Of a stretch of DNA of 64,000 nucleotides, positions 56,467 to 64,000 are shown piece by piece. The DNA comes from Emcibacteraceae bacterium. GTDB taxonomy: Bacteria; Pseudomonadota; Alphaproteobacteria; Sphingomonadales; Emcibacteraceae. Location of the stretch: assembly GCA_021774795.1 (NCBI GenBank), contig JAJFIR010000036.1:185693-249692 (forward strand). Reading direction: 5' to 3'. Below the pieces are notes generated by a model, which ran no database searches, had not been told where the DNA came from, and saw nothing but the letters and a program-made list of their open reading frames with translations. Position numbers and translations under genes: made by a program. Position 1 is the stretch's first letter. Each line of letters opens with the position of its first letter.

Positions 56467-58137
56467 ATGTCAGACCAAAAATTGAATCGCCGGATAATAA
56501 AGGCACCCACCGGGACAGAATTAAATGCCAAAAGCTGGGCAGCAGAAGCGCCGCTTAGAATGCTGATGAATAACCTTGATCCTGATGTAGCAGAACGTCC
56601 CGAAGATTTAGTTGTTTATGGCGGTATTGGCAAAGCAGCGCGAAACTGGCAATGTTTTGACAAAATTGTCGAAAGTTTAAAACAGTTGGAAGGTGATGAA
56701 ACGTTGCTGGTGCAATCAGGAAAACCGGTTGGTGTCTTTAAAACCCATGAAAATGCACCTCGGGTTTTAATTGCCAATTCCAACTTGGTGCCGCACTGGG
56801 CCGATTGGGATCATTTTAATGAGCTCGATAAAAAAGGTCTTATGATGTACGGGCAAATGACAGCGGGAAGCTGGATATATATCGGCAGCCAAGGCATTGT
56901 CCAGGGAACCTATGAAACATTTGTCGAAATGGGACGCCAGCATTTTAACGATGATCTAAAAGGGAAGTGGATTTTGACAGGTGGCCTTGGTGGTATGGGT
57001 GGTGCGCAGCCTTTGGCGGCGACAATGGCCGGTGCCAGCATGCTCGCTATTGAATGCCGGTCTGACCGAATAGATTTTCGAATTCGCACCGGCTACCTGG
57101 ATAAAAGGGCAAACACGTTAGATGACGCAATGACGATGATTGAAGAAGCAACGTCAAAAGGTGAGGCAACGTCAATCGGGCTTCTTGGAAATACGGCGGA
57201 AATTATTCCCGAAATGTTAAAGCGAGGCATTCGTCCGGACGCCGTTACCGATCAGACATCAGCCCATGATCCTATTAACGGATATTTGCCGATTGGTTGG
57301 ACAGTTGATCAGTGGGAGCATAAAATTGAAACCGCGCCAAAAGAAGTTGAAAGAGTAGCCATAGAAGCAATGTCAATTCATGTAAAAGCAATGCTTGAAT
57401 ATGAAAAAATGGGCATCCCTACTTTTGACTACGGGAACAATATTCGCCAAGTTGCATTTGATAATGGCGTTGAAAACGCCTTTGATTTCCCCGGTTTTGT
57501 TCCGGCTTATGTTCGGCCATTATTTTGCAGGGGAATTGGCCCGTTCCGTTGGGCGGCATTAAGTGGTGACCCGAAAGATATCTATAAAACCGACCAAAAA
57601 GTGAAGGAACTTATCCCCGATAACCCACACCTTCATAATTGGCTCGATATGGCGCGGGAACGCATCCATTTTCAGGGGTTACCCGCGCGCATTTGCTGGG
57701 TCGGCCTGGGTGACCGTCATAGGTTAGGTCTTGCTTTTAATGAAATGGTTAAAAATGGTGAATTAAAAGCGCCGGTTGTTATCGGCCGCGATCATCTGGA
57801 TTCAGGTTCCGTAGCGAGCCCAAACCGGGAAACAGAATCGATGATGGACGGTTCAGACGCGGTGTCTGATTGGCCCCTATTAAATGCATTGCTAAACACA
57901 GCCAGCGGGGCGACTTGGGTGTCACTTCATCATGGCGGTGGCGTTGGAATGGGATTTTCCCAGCATAGCGGCCTTGTTATGCTTTGTGACGGTACCGACG
58001 GCGCGGCGGAACGAATTGACCGTGTATTATGGAATGATCCTGCGACCGGTGTAATGCGCCACGCAGATGCGGGTTATGAAATTGCAAAACAATGTGCCCG
58101 CGAACAAGGCCTCAACTTACCAATGTTAAAGGATTAA
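56467..58137 (+). CDS. hutU: Urocanate hydratase
   Basis: Hydrates urocanate to imidazolonepropionate using tightly bound NAD+. 556 residues, normal. [22 protein letters not shown] shortened to [19 protein letters not shown] (NAD site, about residue 175), [34 protein letters not shown] (active-site Cys about 410) and [15 protein letters not shown] shortened to [13 protein letters not shown] are diagnostic. hutH follows after 4 bases. Confidence 0.97.
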   Translation: MSDQKLNRRIIKAPTGTELNAKSWAAEAPLRMLMNNLDPDVAERPEDLVVYGGIGKAARNWQCFDKIVESLKQLEGDETLLVQSGKPVGVFKTHENAPRVLIANSNLVPHWADWDHFNELDKKGLMMYGQMTAGSWIYIGSQGIVQGTYETFVEMGRQHFNDDLKGKWILTGGLGGMGGAQPLAATMAGASMLAIECRSDRIDFRIRTGYLDKRANTLDDAMTMIEEATSKGEATSIGLLGNTAEIIPEMLKRGIRPDAVTDQTSAHDPINGYLPIGWTVDQWEHKIETAPKEVERVAIEAMSIHVKAMLEYEKMGIPTFDYGNNIRQVAFDNGVENAFDFPGFVPAYVRPLFCRGIGPFRWAALSGDPKDIYKTDQKVKELIPDNPHLHNWLDMARERIHFQGLPARICWVGLGDRHRLGLAFNEMVKNGELKAPVVIGRDHLDSGSVASPNRETESMMDGSDAVSDWPLLNALLNTASGATWVSLHHGGGVGMGFSQHSGLVMLCDGTDGAAERIDRVLWNDPATGVMRHADAGYEIAKQCAREQGLNLPMLKD

Positions 58138-58141
58138 TCCC

Positions 58142-59674
58142 ATGATCTTTACAATTAATCCACGGAACTTAACATTTGCAAATTTGCGGAAAATATACCG
58201 TAATGAAACCCGTGTATCTTTGCATGATGCTGCATGGGCGAAAATAAAATCATCGAGGGACGTTGTAGATAATATTATCGAACAAGGCAAAACGGTTTAT
58301 GGTATCAACACCGGGTTTGGATTGCTTGCTCAAACATCGATCCCGGGTGACCAGTTGGCGCTGCTGCAAACAAACCTTGTTCTTTCCCATAGCGCAGGGG
58401 TTGGAGAGCCACTTCCTGATGATGTGGTCAGGCTTATTTACGTTCTTAAAATATCAAGCCTTGCCCAAGGACATTCAGGCATTAGGCAATCTACGATCGA
58501 AAGGTTTATTGCATTTGTTAATGCGGGCCTTATTGCGGAAATACCTGAAAAAGGCTCCGTCGGTGCTTCCGGGGATCTGGCGCCGCTTGCCCATATGACA
58601 GCAGCCTTAATGGGTGAAGGCTATGTTAGGCTTGGTGGTGAAAGGCTTCCCGCGAGGGAGGCACTCGACAAAGTGGGGCTTGCACCGGTGGAGCTTAGTT
58701 CGAAAGAAGGACTGGCTTTCTTGAATGGCACCCAGGTATCAACGGCACTTGCGATCAAAGGCTTGTTTCAAGCGGAAGACATTTTTTCCGCGGCTGTTGC
58801 AGCTGGTTCCATGAGTATAGATGCCTTAATGGGTAGCGTAGCGCCATTCGATAAACGCATTCATATCGCGCGCGGTCAGCCCGGTCAGATTGCTGTTGCA
58901 CCGAAATATTTGGAACAGCTTGAAGGCAGCAATATTTTAACCGCCCATGAAGACTGCGATAAAGTACAAGACCCATATTCCTTAAGGTGCCAGCCGCAAG
59001 TTATGGGTGCGTGTCTTGATATTATAATTAATTCCGCCAGAACATTATTAATCGAAGCCAACGCCGTGACCGATAATCCTCTTATTTTTACGGACAATGG
59101 TGACGTAATTTCAGGTGGCAATTTCCATGCTGAACCTGTTGCATTCGCCGCTGATCAATTGGCGATGGCAATATGTGAGATCGCTTCCATTTCAGAAAGG
59201 CGTTTATCTATCATGGTTGATCCAAAGATGAGCGATCTTCCGGCTTTTCTTGTTGAAAATAGTGGTGTTAACTCTGGATTTATGATTGCACAAGTCTCTG
59301 CTGCGGCGTTGGTGTCGGAAAATAAAACCATGGCGCACCCTTCTAGCGTTGACAGCATCCCGACCTCGGCAAATCAGGAAGATCATGTAAGCATGGCGAC
59401 GTATGGTGCCAGGCGTCTAACTGACATGTGTTTTAACAGTGCGACTGTTATTGGGATCGAACTGTTGGCTGCCGCGCAAGGGATTGATTTTCGCGCGCCC
59501 CTTAAAACGTCGCCGTTATTGGCAAGTGCACACGCGAAAATAAGAAATCATATCACGCATTATGACAAGGACCGTTTTTTTGCACCCGATATTGAAAAAA
59601 TCACGTCGATGGTTTTAGCCGGGGATTTTTCTGAAAATATCATCGATATTCTGCCGACGGGCTCTTCATCATGA
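58142..59674 (+). CDS. hutH: Histidine ammonia-lyase
   Basis: Removes ammonia from L-histidine to give urocanate. 510 residues. The MIO prosthetic group would form from Ala-Ser-Gly in [16 protein letters not shown] (about residue 144). [13 protein letters not shown] near residue 50 holds the catalytic Tyr, and [20 protein letters not shown] and [15 protein letters not shown] are also diagnostic. The last 4 bases overlap hutG. Confidence 0.97.
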   Translation: MIFTINPRNLTFANLRKIYRNETRVSLHDAAWAKIKSSRDVVDNIIEQGKTVYGINTGFGLLAQTSIPGDQLALLQTNLVLSHSAGVGEPLPDDVVRLIYVLKISSLAQGHSGIRQSTIERFIAFVNAGLIAEIPEKGSVGASGDLAPLAHMTAALMGEGYVRLGGERLPAREALDKVGLAPVELSSKEGLAFLNGTQVSTALAIKGLFQAEDIFSAAVAAGSMSIDALMGSVAPFDKRIHIARGQPGQIAVAPKYLEQLEGSNILTAHEDCDKVQDPYSLRCQPQVMGACLDIIINSARTLLIEANAVTDNPLIFTDNGDVISGGNFHAEPVAFAADQLAMAICEIASISERRLSIMVDPKMSDLPAFLVENSGVNSGFMIAQVSAAALVSENKTMAHPSSVDSIPTSANQEDHVSMATYGARRLTDMCFNSATVIGIELLAAAQGIDFRAPLKTSPLLASAHAKIRNHITHYDKDRFFAPDIEKITSMVLAGDFSENIIDILPTGSSS

Positions 59675-60438
59675 CCGCATTTCATTTTCATCAGGGTTCA
59701 AAACCGCTGCTTGTGAGCATGCCCCATGTCGGCCTTGAAATCCCTCATGATATAAAAGAAGGAATGACCGTCGAAGCATTATCAATGATTGATACAGACT
59801 GGTATATTGACCAACTTTATGATTTTTTAAAAGATATGGATGTTTCGATTATTCGTGCCCGTTATAGCCGCTATGTTGTAGATCTTAATAGAGGCACTGA
59901 TGGTGCAAACCTTTATCCGGGAAAATTTGAAACAACTTTATGCCCGATGAATACTTTTGATGGTGAAGTGCTTTATAAGGATGGGATTACGCCGGACATA
60001 AACTCACGCACTGTTAAATATTGGCAGCCCTACCATGATCAAGTTTTTTCTGAACTTGCCCGCTTAAAAGAAAAATTTGGGCGCGCCATGCTATGGGATG
60101 CGCATTCGATCAAAAGCCGGGTACCACAACTTTTTGAGGGGAGGCTACCTGATCTAAACATCGGAACCGGTAACGGAAGTGCAGCAGGGCATGCGCTCGT
60201 TGAAAAATTGGACGAAATCGTAAAAGAATCCCATTATAGCTCAGCCCTGAATGGCCGCTTTAAAGGCGGCTATATTACAAGAAACTACGGCGACCCACAA
60301 AATGACATTCACGCGGTTCAACTCGAAATATCACAGATCACCTATATGGACGAAGCACCACTTAACCAATTCAGAGAAGATAAGGCAGATCAGCTAAGGC
60401 CAGTTTTAAAGTCATTGATTGAAACAATGGTTGGTTAA
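59671..60438 (+). CDS. hutG: N-formylglutamate deformylase
   Basis: Final step: hydrolyses N-formyl-L-glutamate to glutamate and formate. 255 residues. [55 protein letters not shown] (shortened: [17 protein letters not shown]) and [16 protein letters not shown] carry the metal-binding and substrate residues of the family. It completes the HutH-HutU-HutI-HutF-HutG route. It overlaps hutH by 4 bases. Confidence 0.95.
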   Translation: MTAFHFHQGSKPLLVSMPHVGLEIPHDIKEGMTVEALSMIDTDWYIDQLYDFLKDMDVSIIRARYSRYVVDLNRGTDGANLYPGKFETTLCPMNTFDGEVLYKDGITPDINSRTVKYWQPYHDQVFSELARLKEKFGRAMLWDAHSIKSRVPQLFEGRLPDLNIGTGNGSAAGHALVEKLDEIVKESHYSSALNGRFKGGYITRNYGDPQNDIHAVQLEISQITYMDEAPLNQFREDKADQLRPVLKSLIETMVG

Positions 60439-60535
60439 TTCTGCCATTTTTGAATGTTTCACCCTTTGTCACATGTGAGCATTCTTTTTCACTTGCTCCA
60501 ATTATATATTGGCTTTGATTGCAAGCTTCAAAAAG

Positions 60536-60760
60536 TTAGATTAGATTGAATAAATAACTGTATGACGTGAGGGTTAGAGATCGCCTTGACCTCTTACGCT
60601 CTGGTGGTCGTATACCGCCCGTGGGCGACAAAAGTCCATATATGGATGACGATGGTCGATCAAAAGCGCGACCAATATCCCAAAGACTATCGCCCCGCTT
60701 CCACCTGCCCCATAACTCTTTCTTCTGCTCAGAGCTGTATTTTATTCTCGTTCTATAAGC
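60536..60760 (-). pseudogene. Truncated IS30-family transposase N-terminus
   Basis: From ATG 60760 (with GAGGGAG upstream) the product reads MAYRTRIKYSSEQKKELWGR, then WKRGDSLWDIGRAFDRPSSSIY and TGGIRPPERKRSRRSLTL, the helix-turn-helix head of IS30-type transposases. The similarity ends at about residue 65; the remaining 9 or so residues (TSYSYLFNLI) are non-IS sequence up to a stop at 60536. The DDE catalytic domain is missing, so it is inactive. Confidence 0.85.
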
Positions 60761-60820
60761 CATATCAATCACTCCCTCTGTTTCTATACTAAAGTAAAGT
60801 GTTGCGTTGACCCATTGAAA
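60565..60820 (-). mobile_element. IS30-family insertion sequence remnant (left end)
   Basis: The remnant contains the transposase N-terminus and, upstream of it, a terminal inverted repeat at about 60799-60820 reading on the minus strand TTTCAATGGGTCAACGCAAC. This resembles the known IS30 end (TTCAATTGGTCAACGCAAC). The right-hand portion of the element is deleted at about 60565. No target duplication can be assigned. Confidence 0.75.
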
Positions 60821-60908
60821 TGACCACCCAAAACGGACATTCGTGACAAGTAAATAAGGCAAATGTTTGTGTTTGAAGTAAATTTCTTATTGCCGAGAAA
60901 TAATAATA

Positions 60909-62285
60909 TTAGTTAAGATATTCTCTAATATCTTTGGTTCTTTGTTCTTCACCATCAATATATTTAAGCCAGGTCGTCGCGTTCTTCTTGGTTCTATCAT
61001 CTTCTGACGCTAGTCTAAATGCTTTACGGGCTTTGTCATATTCTTCCATATACGCATAAGCCTGTCCTTGTTGAAAACGAGCAATATCAGGACGATTAAC
61101 GCTGCCTTTTGCGATGCCTTTTTCGATCGCTTGTGCCCCCTGCGCATATTTATCAAGTTTTAAGTATATATTAGCAAGACGCATATAAAGATCACCATCG
61201 TTAGAAAGTTCAGCGGCTTTTGTAAGAGGATCAACAGACTTTTCTATATCCTGTCCCTTAATATACGCCATGGAAAGAAGATTATAATTCGCATAGGTAT
61301 TTTTTGATATGCCCTGATCCATTGCCGCGGATAGAGTTTTCGATGATTTATAGGGAATGTCATGATAGAGAAACAATTGGGACATGGTTTGCAATTCACT
61401 TGCCGTATCAAGCATTCCTTGACGATGGGCCATTTCAAGTGTCGTTATTTGCTTTTCTTCAAAGGCCTTGATTTTCTCTTCGTCAATGCCTTCTAAAGCT
61501 GCTTCACGGGCATAAAGTCCTGATAATTGTACCCAATACTCTTTCTTTGGCCAGCGGGTTACAAGCAGCTCCGCAATTTCGATCACCTTGGCATTTTCTT
61601 CAAAATTATTATAAAGCATGCGCAAGAAAACATACCAGTTTTCCTTAGCTTCTTTACCTTTAGATTCTTCACTTGTTATGGCTTGATTGATGAATTTAAT
61701 GGCTGTGCGGTGAAAACCATTCGCTTTATCCTGTGCAAGTCCGTTCATGGTACCCGAATAATAATAAGCATTGGCAATGAAAATCAGATTATGGGCTGGC
61801 GGGTCCTCTTGCTGGATCAACCATTCATTTAAGTAGGGAAGTGAAGCTTCATAGTCTTCGAGGGCAAAATGAATTTGTCCAATGGTGAAATGAACACCAT
61901 CTTGCAGATCATAAGGTAAACTATTTCCTTGCGCGAGAACAAGATAGAAATATTTGAGTGCATCCTGGTATTTTTCCTGACTTTGGTAGATTGTGGCGAT
62001 AATATTATAGAAAACCGCTCTTTCGTAAGCATTGAACGATCTTTCATAATTCTGATCTAGGAGATATGCCAGAGCTTCTTCCTCCTGAGGAGGCTCCAAG
62101 TTGATAAGTTCGGTTACTTTCATATATTTAGAATATTGCCGTTCTCTTAAACTAGGGGGCGAACGTTTTGGGCGGTCCTCACCATATAATATTATGCCAT
62201 TTCTGGTTTCTGAAGAAGCACTACTTGTGTCTTGTTCTTTGTTTGTTAGCGCATCCAAATTTTGCGTATAGCCTTTTGAGTACAC
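60909..62285 (-). CDS. TPR-repeat protein of TonB operon (signal peptide out of frame)
   Basis: 458 residues from GTG 62285. Tetratricopeptide units fill the protein (ERAVFYNIIATIYQSQEKYQDAL; GVHFTIGQIHFALEDYEASL; GDLYMRLANIYLKLDKYAQGAQ; ARFQQGQAYAYMEEYDKARKAF, each given in part). Such TPR proteins accompany TonB in some gammaproteobacterial and alphaproteobacterial TonB systems. The GTG start has no ribosome site. The true start is probably the ATG at 62358 that overlaps the tonB stop: that frame encodes a signal peptide but is shifted against the TPR frame at a nine-T tract (62289-62297). It is therefore a pseudogene, a phase-variable gene or a sequencing error. Confidence 0.75.
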   Translation of the reverse strand: MYSKGYTQNLDALTNKEQDTSSASSETRNGIILYGEDRPKRSPPSLRERQYSKYMKVTELINLEPPQEEEALAYLLDQNYERSFNAYERAVFYNIIATIYQSQEKYQDALKYFYLVLAQGNSLPYDLQDGVHFTIGQIHFALEDYEASLPYLNEWLIQQEDPPAHNLIFIANAYYYSGTMNGLAQDKANGFHRTAIKFINQAITSEESKGKEAKENWYVFLRMLYNNFEENAKVIEIAELLVTRWPKKEYWVQLSGLYAREAALEGIDEEKIKAFEEKQITTLEMAHRQGMLDTASELQTMSQLFLYHDIPYKSSKTLSAAMDQGISKNTYANYNLLSMAYIKGQDIEKSVDPLTKAAELSNDGDLYMRLANIYLKLDKYAQGAQAIEKGIAKGSVNRPDIARFQQGQAYAYMEEYDKARKAFRLASEDDRTKKNATTWLKYIDGEEQRTKDIREYLN

Positions 62286-62358
62286 AATAAAAAAAAACTA
62301 ATATCATTATGCTAAATAAGTAATTTTTATGGACGAAACTATTGTTAGACATATTCAT
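62286..62358 (-). other. Detached signal-peptide reading frame of the TPR gene
   Basis: ATG 62358 shares its A with the tonB TGA (TGATG). The frame gives MNMSNNSFVHKNYLFSIMIL then VFF, a basic-then-hydrophobic export signal, and then reaches the nine-T tract. With one T fewer it would read on as FFIVYSKGYTQNLDALT, joining the TPR protein exactly. As sequenced it instead runs on to a TAG at about 62221. Confidence 0.7.
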
Positions 62359-62972
62359 CACGTATCTAGTTCAAACTGAATTATTGTTTGAACACCATCG
62401 GCATATGTGGGTTCCCCGTCGACGATTTTTGGTTTATATTTAAATTTTTCTGCCGCACGTACGGCATTTCGTTCAAACATACGGTGACTGGATTCAATAA
62501 CTTTTACTTTCGTTGTACTGCCAATTGGTGTCACGGTAAATTCAACCACAACAAAGCCTTCCAGTCCACTTTCTGCCGCGCGAATGGGGTATTGCGGCGG
62601 AACACGTACAATAGGTAAATATTCACCGTCGGCAATAAAAGTGCCACCTAATCCTGTGTTTACATTTGCAGTTTCAACATCTTCAGCAGATAAATTAATG
62701 GGGTTTCTGACATTGGCAACTGATAGTGTCAATTGAATGTCAGTAATTGGTGCTATTTCAGGAATAACCTCGTCTGGTTTTCTTACTATCTCCCTTATTT
62801 CTTCTACTTGACGAACTCGACCGAGATCAACACGAATTCTTTTATCCTCTTCCTGTAATATTATTTCCCCTGAGGCAATTATATACTGCATCATATAAAA
62901 CAATCCGAATGTCACAAGCGATCCAAGACATACCGCTATTATATAACGACTGATAAGTGCTTTGATCTCCAT
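62358..62972 (-). CDS. TonB family energy transducer
   Basis: 204 residues: one N-terminal membrane helix (YIIAVCLGSLVTFGLFYMMQY, about residues 9-29), a periplasmic linker with PDEVIPEIAPI, and a TonB C-terminal domain (PPQYPIRAAESGLEGFVVVEF, then TKVKVIESSHRMFERNAVRAAEKFKYKP shortened to SSHRMFERNAVRAAEKFKYKP). The linker is short and poor in the Pro-Glu/Pro-Lys repeats of classic TonB. ExbB and ExbD are not in the window. It lies 6 bases after the hydrolase-like gene and overlaps the TPR gene start: one operon. Confidence 0.88.
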   Translation of the reverse strand: MEIKALISRYIIAVCLGSLVTFGLFYMMQYIIASGEIILQEEDKRIRVDLGRVRQVEEIREIVRKPDEVIPEIAPITDIQLTLSVANVRNPINLSAEDVETANVNTGLGGTFIADGEYLPIVRVPPQYPIRAAESGLEGFVVVEFTVTPIGSTTKVKVIESSHRMFERNAVRAAEKFKYKPKIVDGEPTYADGVQTIIQFELDT

Positions 62973-62978
62973 TTTACA

Positions 62979-63725
62979 TCAAGGTCCTTTCTGATCGATA
63001 AACATCAATGCCTGTGTTAGCTTACGAATCTTAATTGTGGAATAATGATCCTCTTTGATAAAGATAAGCTTAGAATTACTGAACCCTGCATTAGCATATT
63101 GACGGTACACAGTATGCATTGTGTCAGATGAGTTATCGGCATTACCTGTAATAAATACTATTCTATTATCACTTAATTTTCTAATCTTTGGAATAGATTT
63201 ATCTGTCAAATTAATTTGACCGCTGTAAATAGCTCCTCTGATGACGTTCGGATTATTCAAAACGACTTGTGACGTTATACGACCTTCTCCAGCAGCATAT
63301 ATGCGATCGGGATCAATATTAAAATTCTTATTTAGAAAAGCGACAGTGATTTCTGCAAAGAGGATGCGTAAGGCTGCAGTATCTCTTCTGCCTGATCTTT
63401 CAGAATAAACCCATATAAAGTTATTTTCTTCAGCTAGTTTTACCCAACTAATAGGAGGAACTATACTTTGTCCGGGACTGGTATAAATGATCACCCCCGA
63501 AGGTTCTTCTATATTATATTGTTTGGGAATATATACTTTCCAATTAATGTCCTGATTATTCTTAAGGATATTTCTATTTGAGTTAAATTGTTCAGCACTC
63601 ATTAAACTGCTGGGACATTCTGCCATATCTGTAAAATAGGAAAAAGTAAGGCTACTTTCCTGCGCGAGAAGCGGTTGAAGAATAAATAAAGTAGCAATAA
63701 AAGATAGATTAAATAATCGTAACAA
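62979..63725 (-). CDS. Exported alpha/beta-hydrolase-like protein lacking the nucleophile
   Basis: 248 residues with a signal peptide (LSFIATLFILQPLLAQ). The fold resembles LpqC/poly-hydroxybutyrate depolymerase-like esterases: WKVYIPKQYN, IIYTSPGQS, FNIDPDRIYAAGEG, FITGNADNSSDTMHTVYRQYANAGF (shortened: FITGNADNSSDTMHTVYRQ) and IFIKEDHYST. The expected nucleophile elbow G-x-S-x-G reads G-E-G-R-I, so Ser is replaced by Gly, while the Asp (GNAD) and His (EDH) regions remain. It may be a binding protein. First gene of the operon with tonB and the TPR gene. Confidence 0.7.
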   Translation of the reverse strand: MLRLFNLSFIATLFILQPLLAQESSLTFSYFTDMAECPSSLMSAEQFNSNRNILKNNQDINWKVYIPKQYNIEEPSGVIIYTSPGQSIVPPISWVKLAEENNFIWVYSERSGRRDTAALRILFAEITVAFLNKNFNIDPDRIYAAGEGRITSQVVLNNPNVIRGAIYSGQINLTDKSIPKIRKLSDNRIVFITGNADNSSDTMHTVYRQYANAGFSNSKLIFIKEDHYSTIKIRKLTQALMFIDQKGP

Positions 63726-63844
63726 AATATTTATTCCCCAAAGACTTTTTTACGTAATTTAATCTTACTATTAACAACTCTATAATTCAATGATCATCAC
63801 AATGTTGTGAAATACCAAAAACGAACGTCTGCTTTGTGTGGTGA

Positions 63845-64000
63845 TCTCAAGTGGTCGCTGCAACACATTGGTTAAATCTCATCGCCGGGGTTCTGAAGTC
63901 CAGCGTTTTTCTTGGTCTTTCATTTAATTCACGCGCCACCCTGTTAAGTTGTGCTTGCGAGTGAACCGATAAATCCGTTCCTTTGGGAAAATATTGTCTC
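63845..64000 (-). mobile_element. IS30-family insertion sequence, right end (partial)
   Basis: The inverted repeat TCTCAAGTGGTCGCTGCAAC at 63845-63864 (reading inward on the plus strand) agrees with the repeat of the left remnant at 60799-60820 in about 16 of 22 positions. It overlaps the 3' end of the transposase gene, as is usual in the family. The element continues past base 64000. It has the same orientation as the left remnant. Confidence 0.75.
63847..64000 (-). pseudogene. IS30-family transposase C-terminus (cut by window edge)
   Basis: The frame open to the right edge ends at TGA 63847-63849 and reads [20 protein letters not shown], then [15 protein letters not shown] and [15 protein letters not shown]. 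This is the C-terminal end of IS30-type transposases (FPKGTDLS; LNxRPRKxL). The rest of the gene is beyond the window, so whether it is intact cannot be seen; listed under pseudogene only because the visible part is partial. Confidence 0.85.

Noticed and set aside
60536..64000. One single IS30 element split by insertion of the TonB operon
   Set aside because: Both pieces are on the minus strand, but the N-terminal piece is at the lower coordinates, the wrong order for one interrupted element. Two copies fit better.
1..64000. tRNA, rRNA genes or a CRISPR array
   Set aside because: No cloverleaf with a TTCGA-type loop and CCA-side acceptor, no rRNA-like stretch and no regularly spaced direct repeats were recognised by eye; a covariance-model search would be needed to exclude a missed tRNA.

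Overview
The window is a chromosomal segment of an alphaproteobacterium with a moderately AT-rich genome. Three gene neighbourhoods point this way: ffh-rpsP-rimM-trmD-rplS followed by leuCD, leuB, asd and sdhCDAB; acnA next to the ccm cytochrome c maturation genes; and DUF3576-leuS-lptE-holA. The DUF2794 protein adds to this. The many exported peptidases, outer-membrane barrels and Na+-linked transporters suggest a heterotrophic, probably marine, member such as a Kordiimonadales or Emcibacterales relative, but the order is not established from sequence alone.

Layout. 0-9.4 kb: the end of an ABC-2 exporter ATPase, nadB, a DUF2794 gene, a GST, htpG with a heat-shock-type promoter, an unidentified membrane protein and aconitase. 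9.7-19.4 kb: the System I cytochrome c maturation genes, with ccmAB separated from ccmCDEFGHI by a molybdopterin oxidoreductase and a small membrane protein. 19.5-24.9 kb: a mtaB-ftsY-yciB operon, a DASS transporter and an outer-membrane barrel. 25-33.3 kb: ffh with a structured leader, ribosomal and tRNA-modification genes, leucine biosynthesis and asd. 33.4-37.5 kb: sdhCDAB with an extra trypsin-like protease gene at its end. 37.7-43.6 kb: two exported peptidases, yggS, a ThiE-like gene and another barrel. 43.9-48.7 kb: DUF3576, leuS, lptE, holA. 48.7-53 kb: an Lrp regulator divergent from a saccharopine dehydrogenase-family gene, then a neurotransmitter:Na+ symporter and a DauA-like FAD dehydrogenase, which looks like an amino-acid uptake and oxidation set. 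53-60.4 kb: a complete five-step histidine utilisation cluster (hutI, hutF, hutC, hutU, hutH, hutG) with three matching palindromic HutC operators. 60.5-64 kb: a three-gene accessory operon (hydrolase-like protein, TonB, TPR protein) lying between two IS30-family fragments.

How they work together: acnA, sdhCDAB and the ccm genes serve the TCA cycle and respiratory chain. The hut, Lrp-linked and peptidase genes supply amino-acid carbon to the same pathway. The housekeeping blocks provide protein targeting (Ffh with FtsY), translation and LPS assembly.

Most notable points: a one-base reading-frame break in a nine-T tract that separates a signal peptide from the TPR protein; loss of the nucleophilic serine in the hydrolase-like protein of the same operon; the IS30-bounded layout of that operon; a promoter-plus-hairpin leader with mutually exclusive pairings ahead of ffh; and a trypsin-like protease coupled to sdhB. 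No CRISPR array, rRNA or tRNA gene was recognised.
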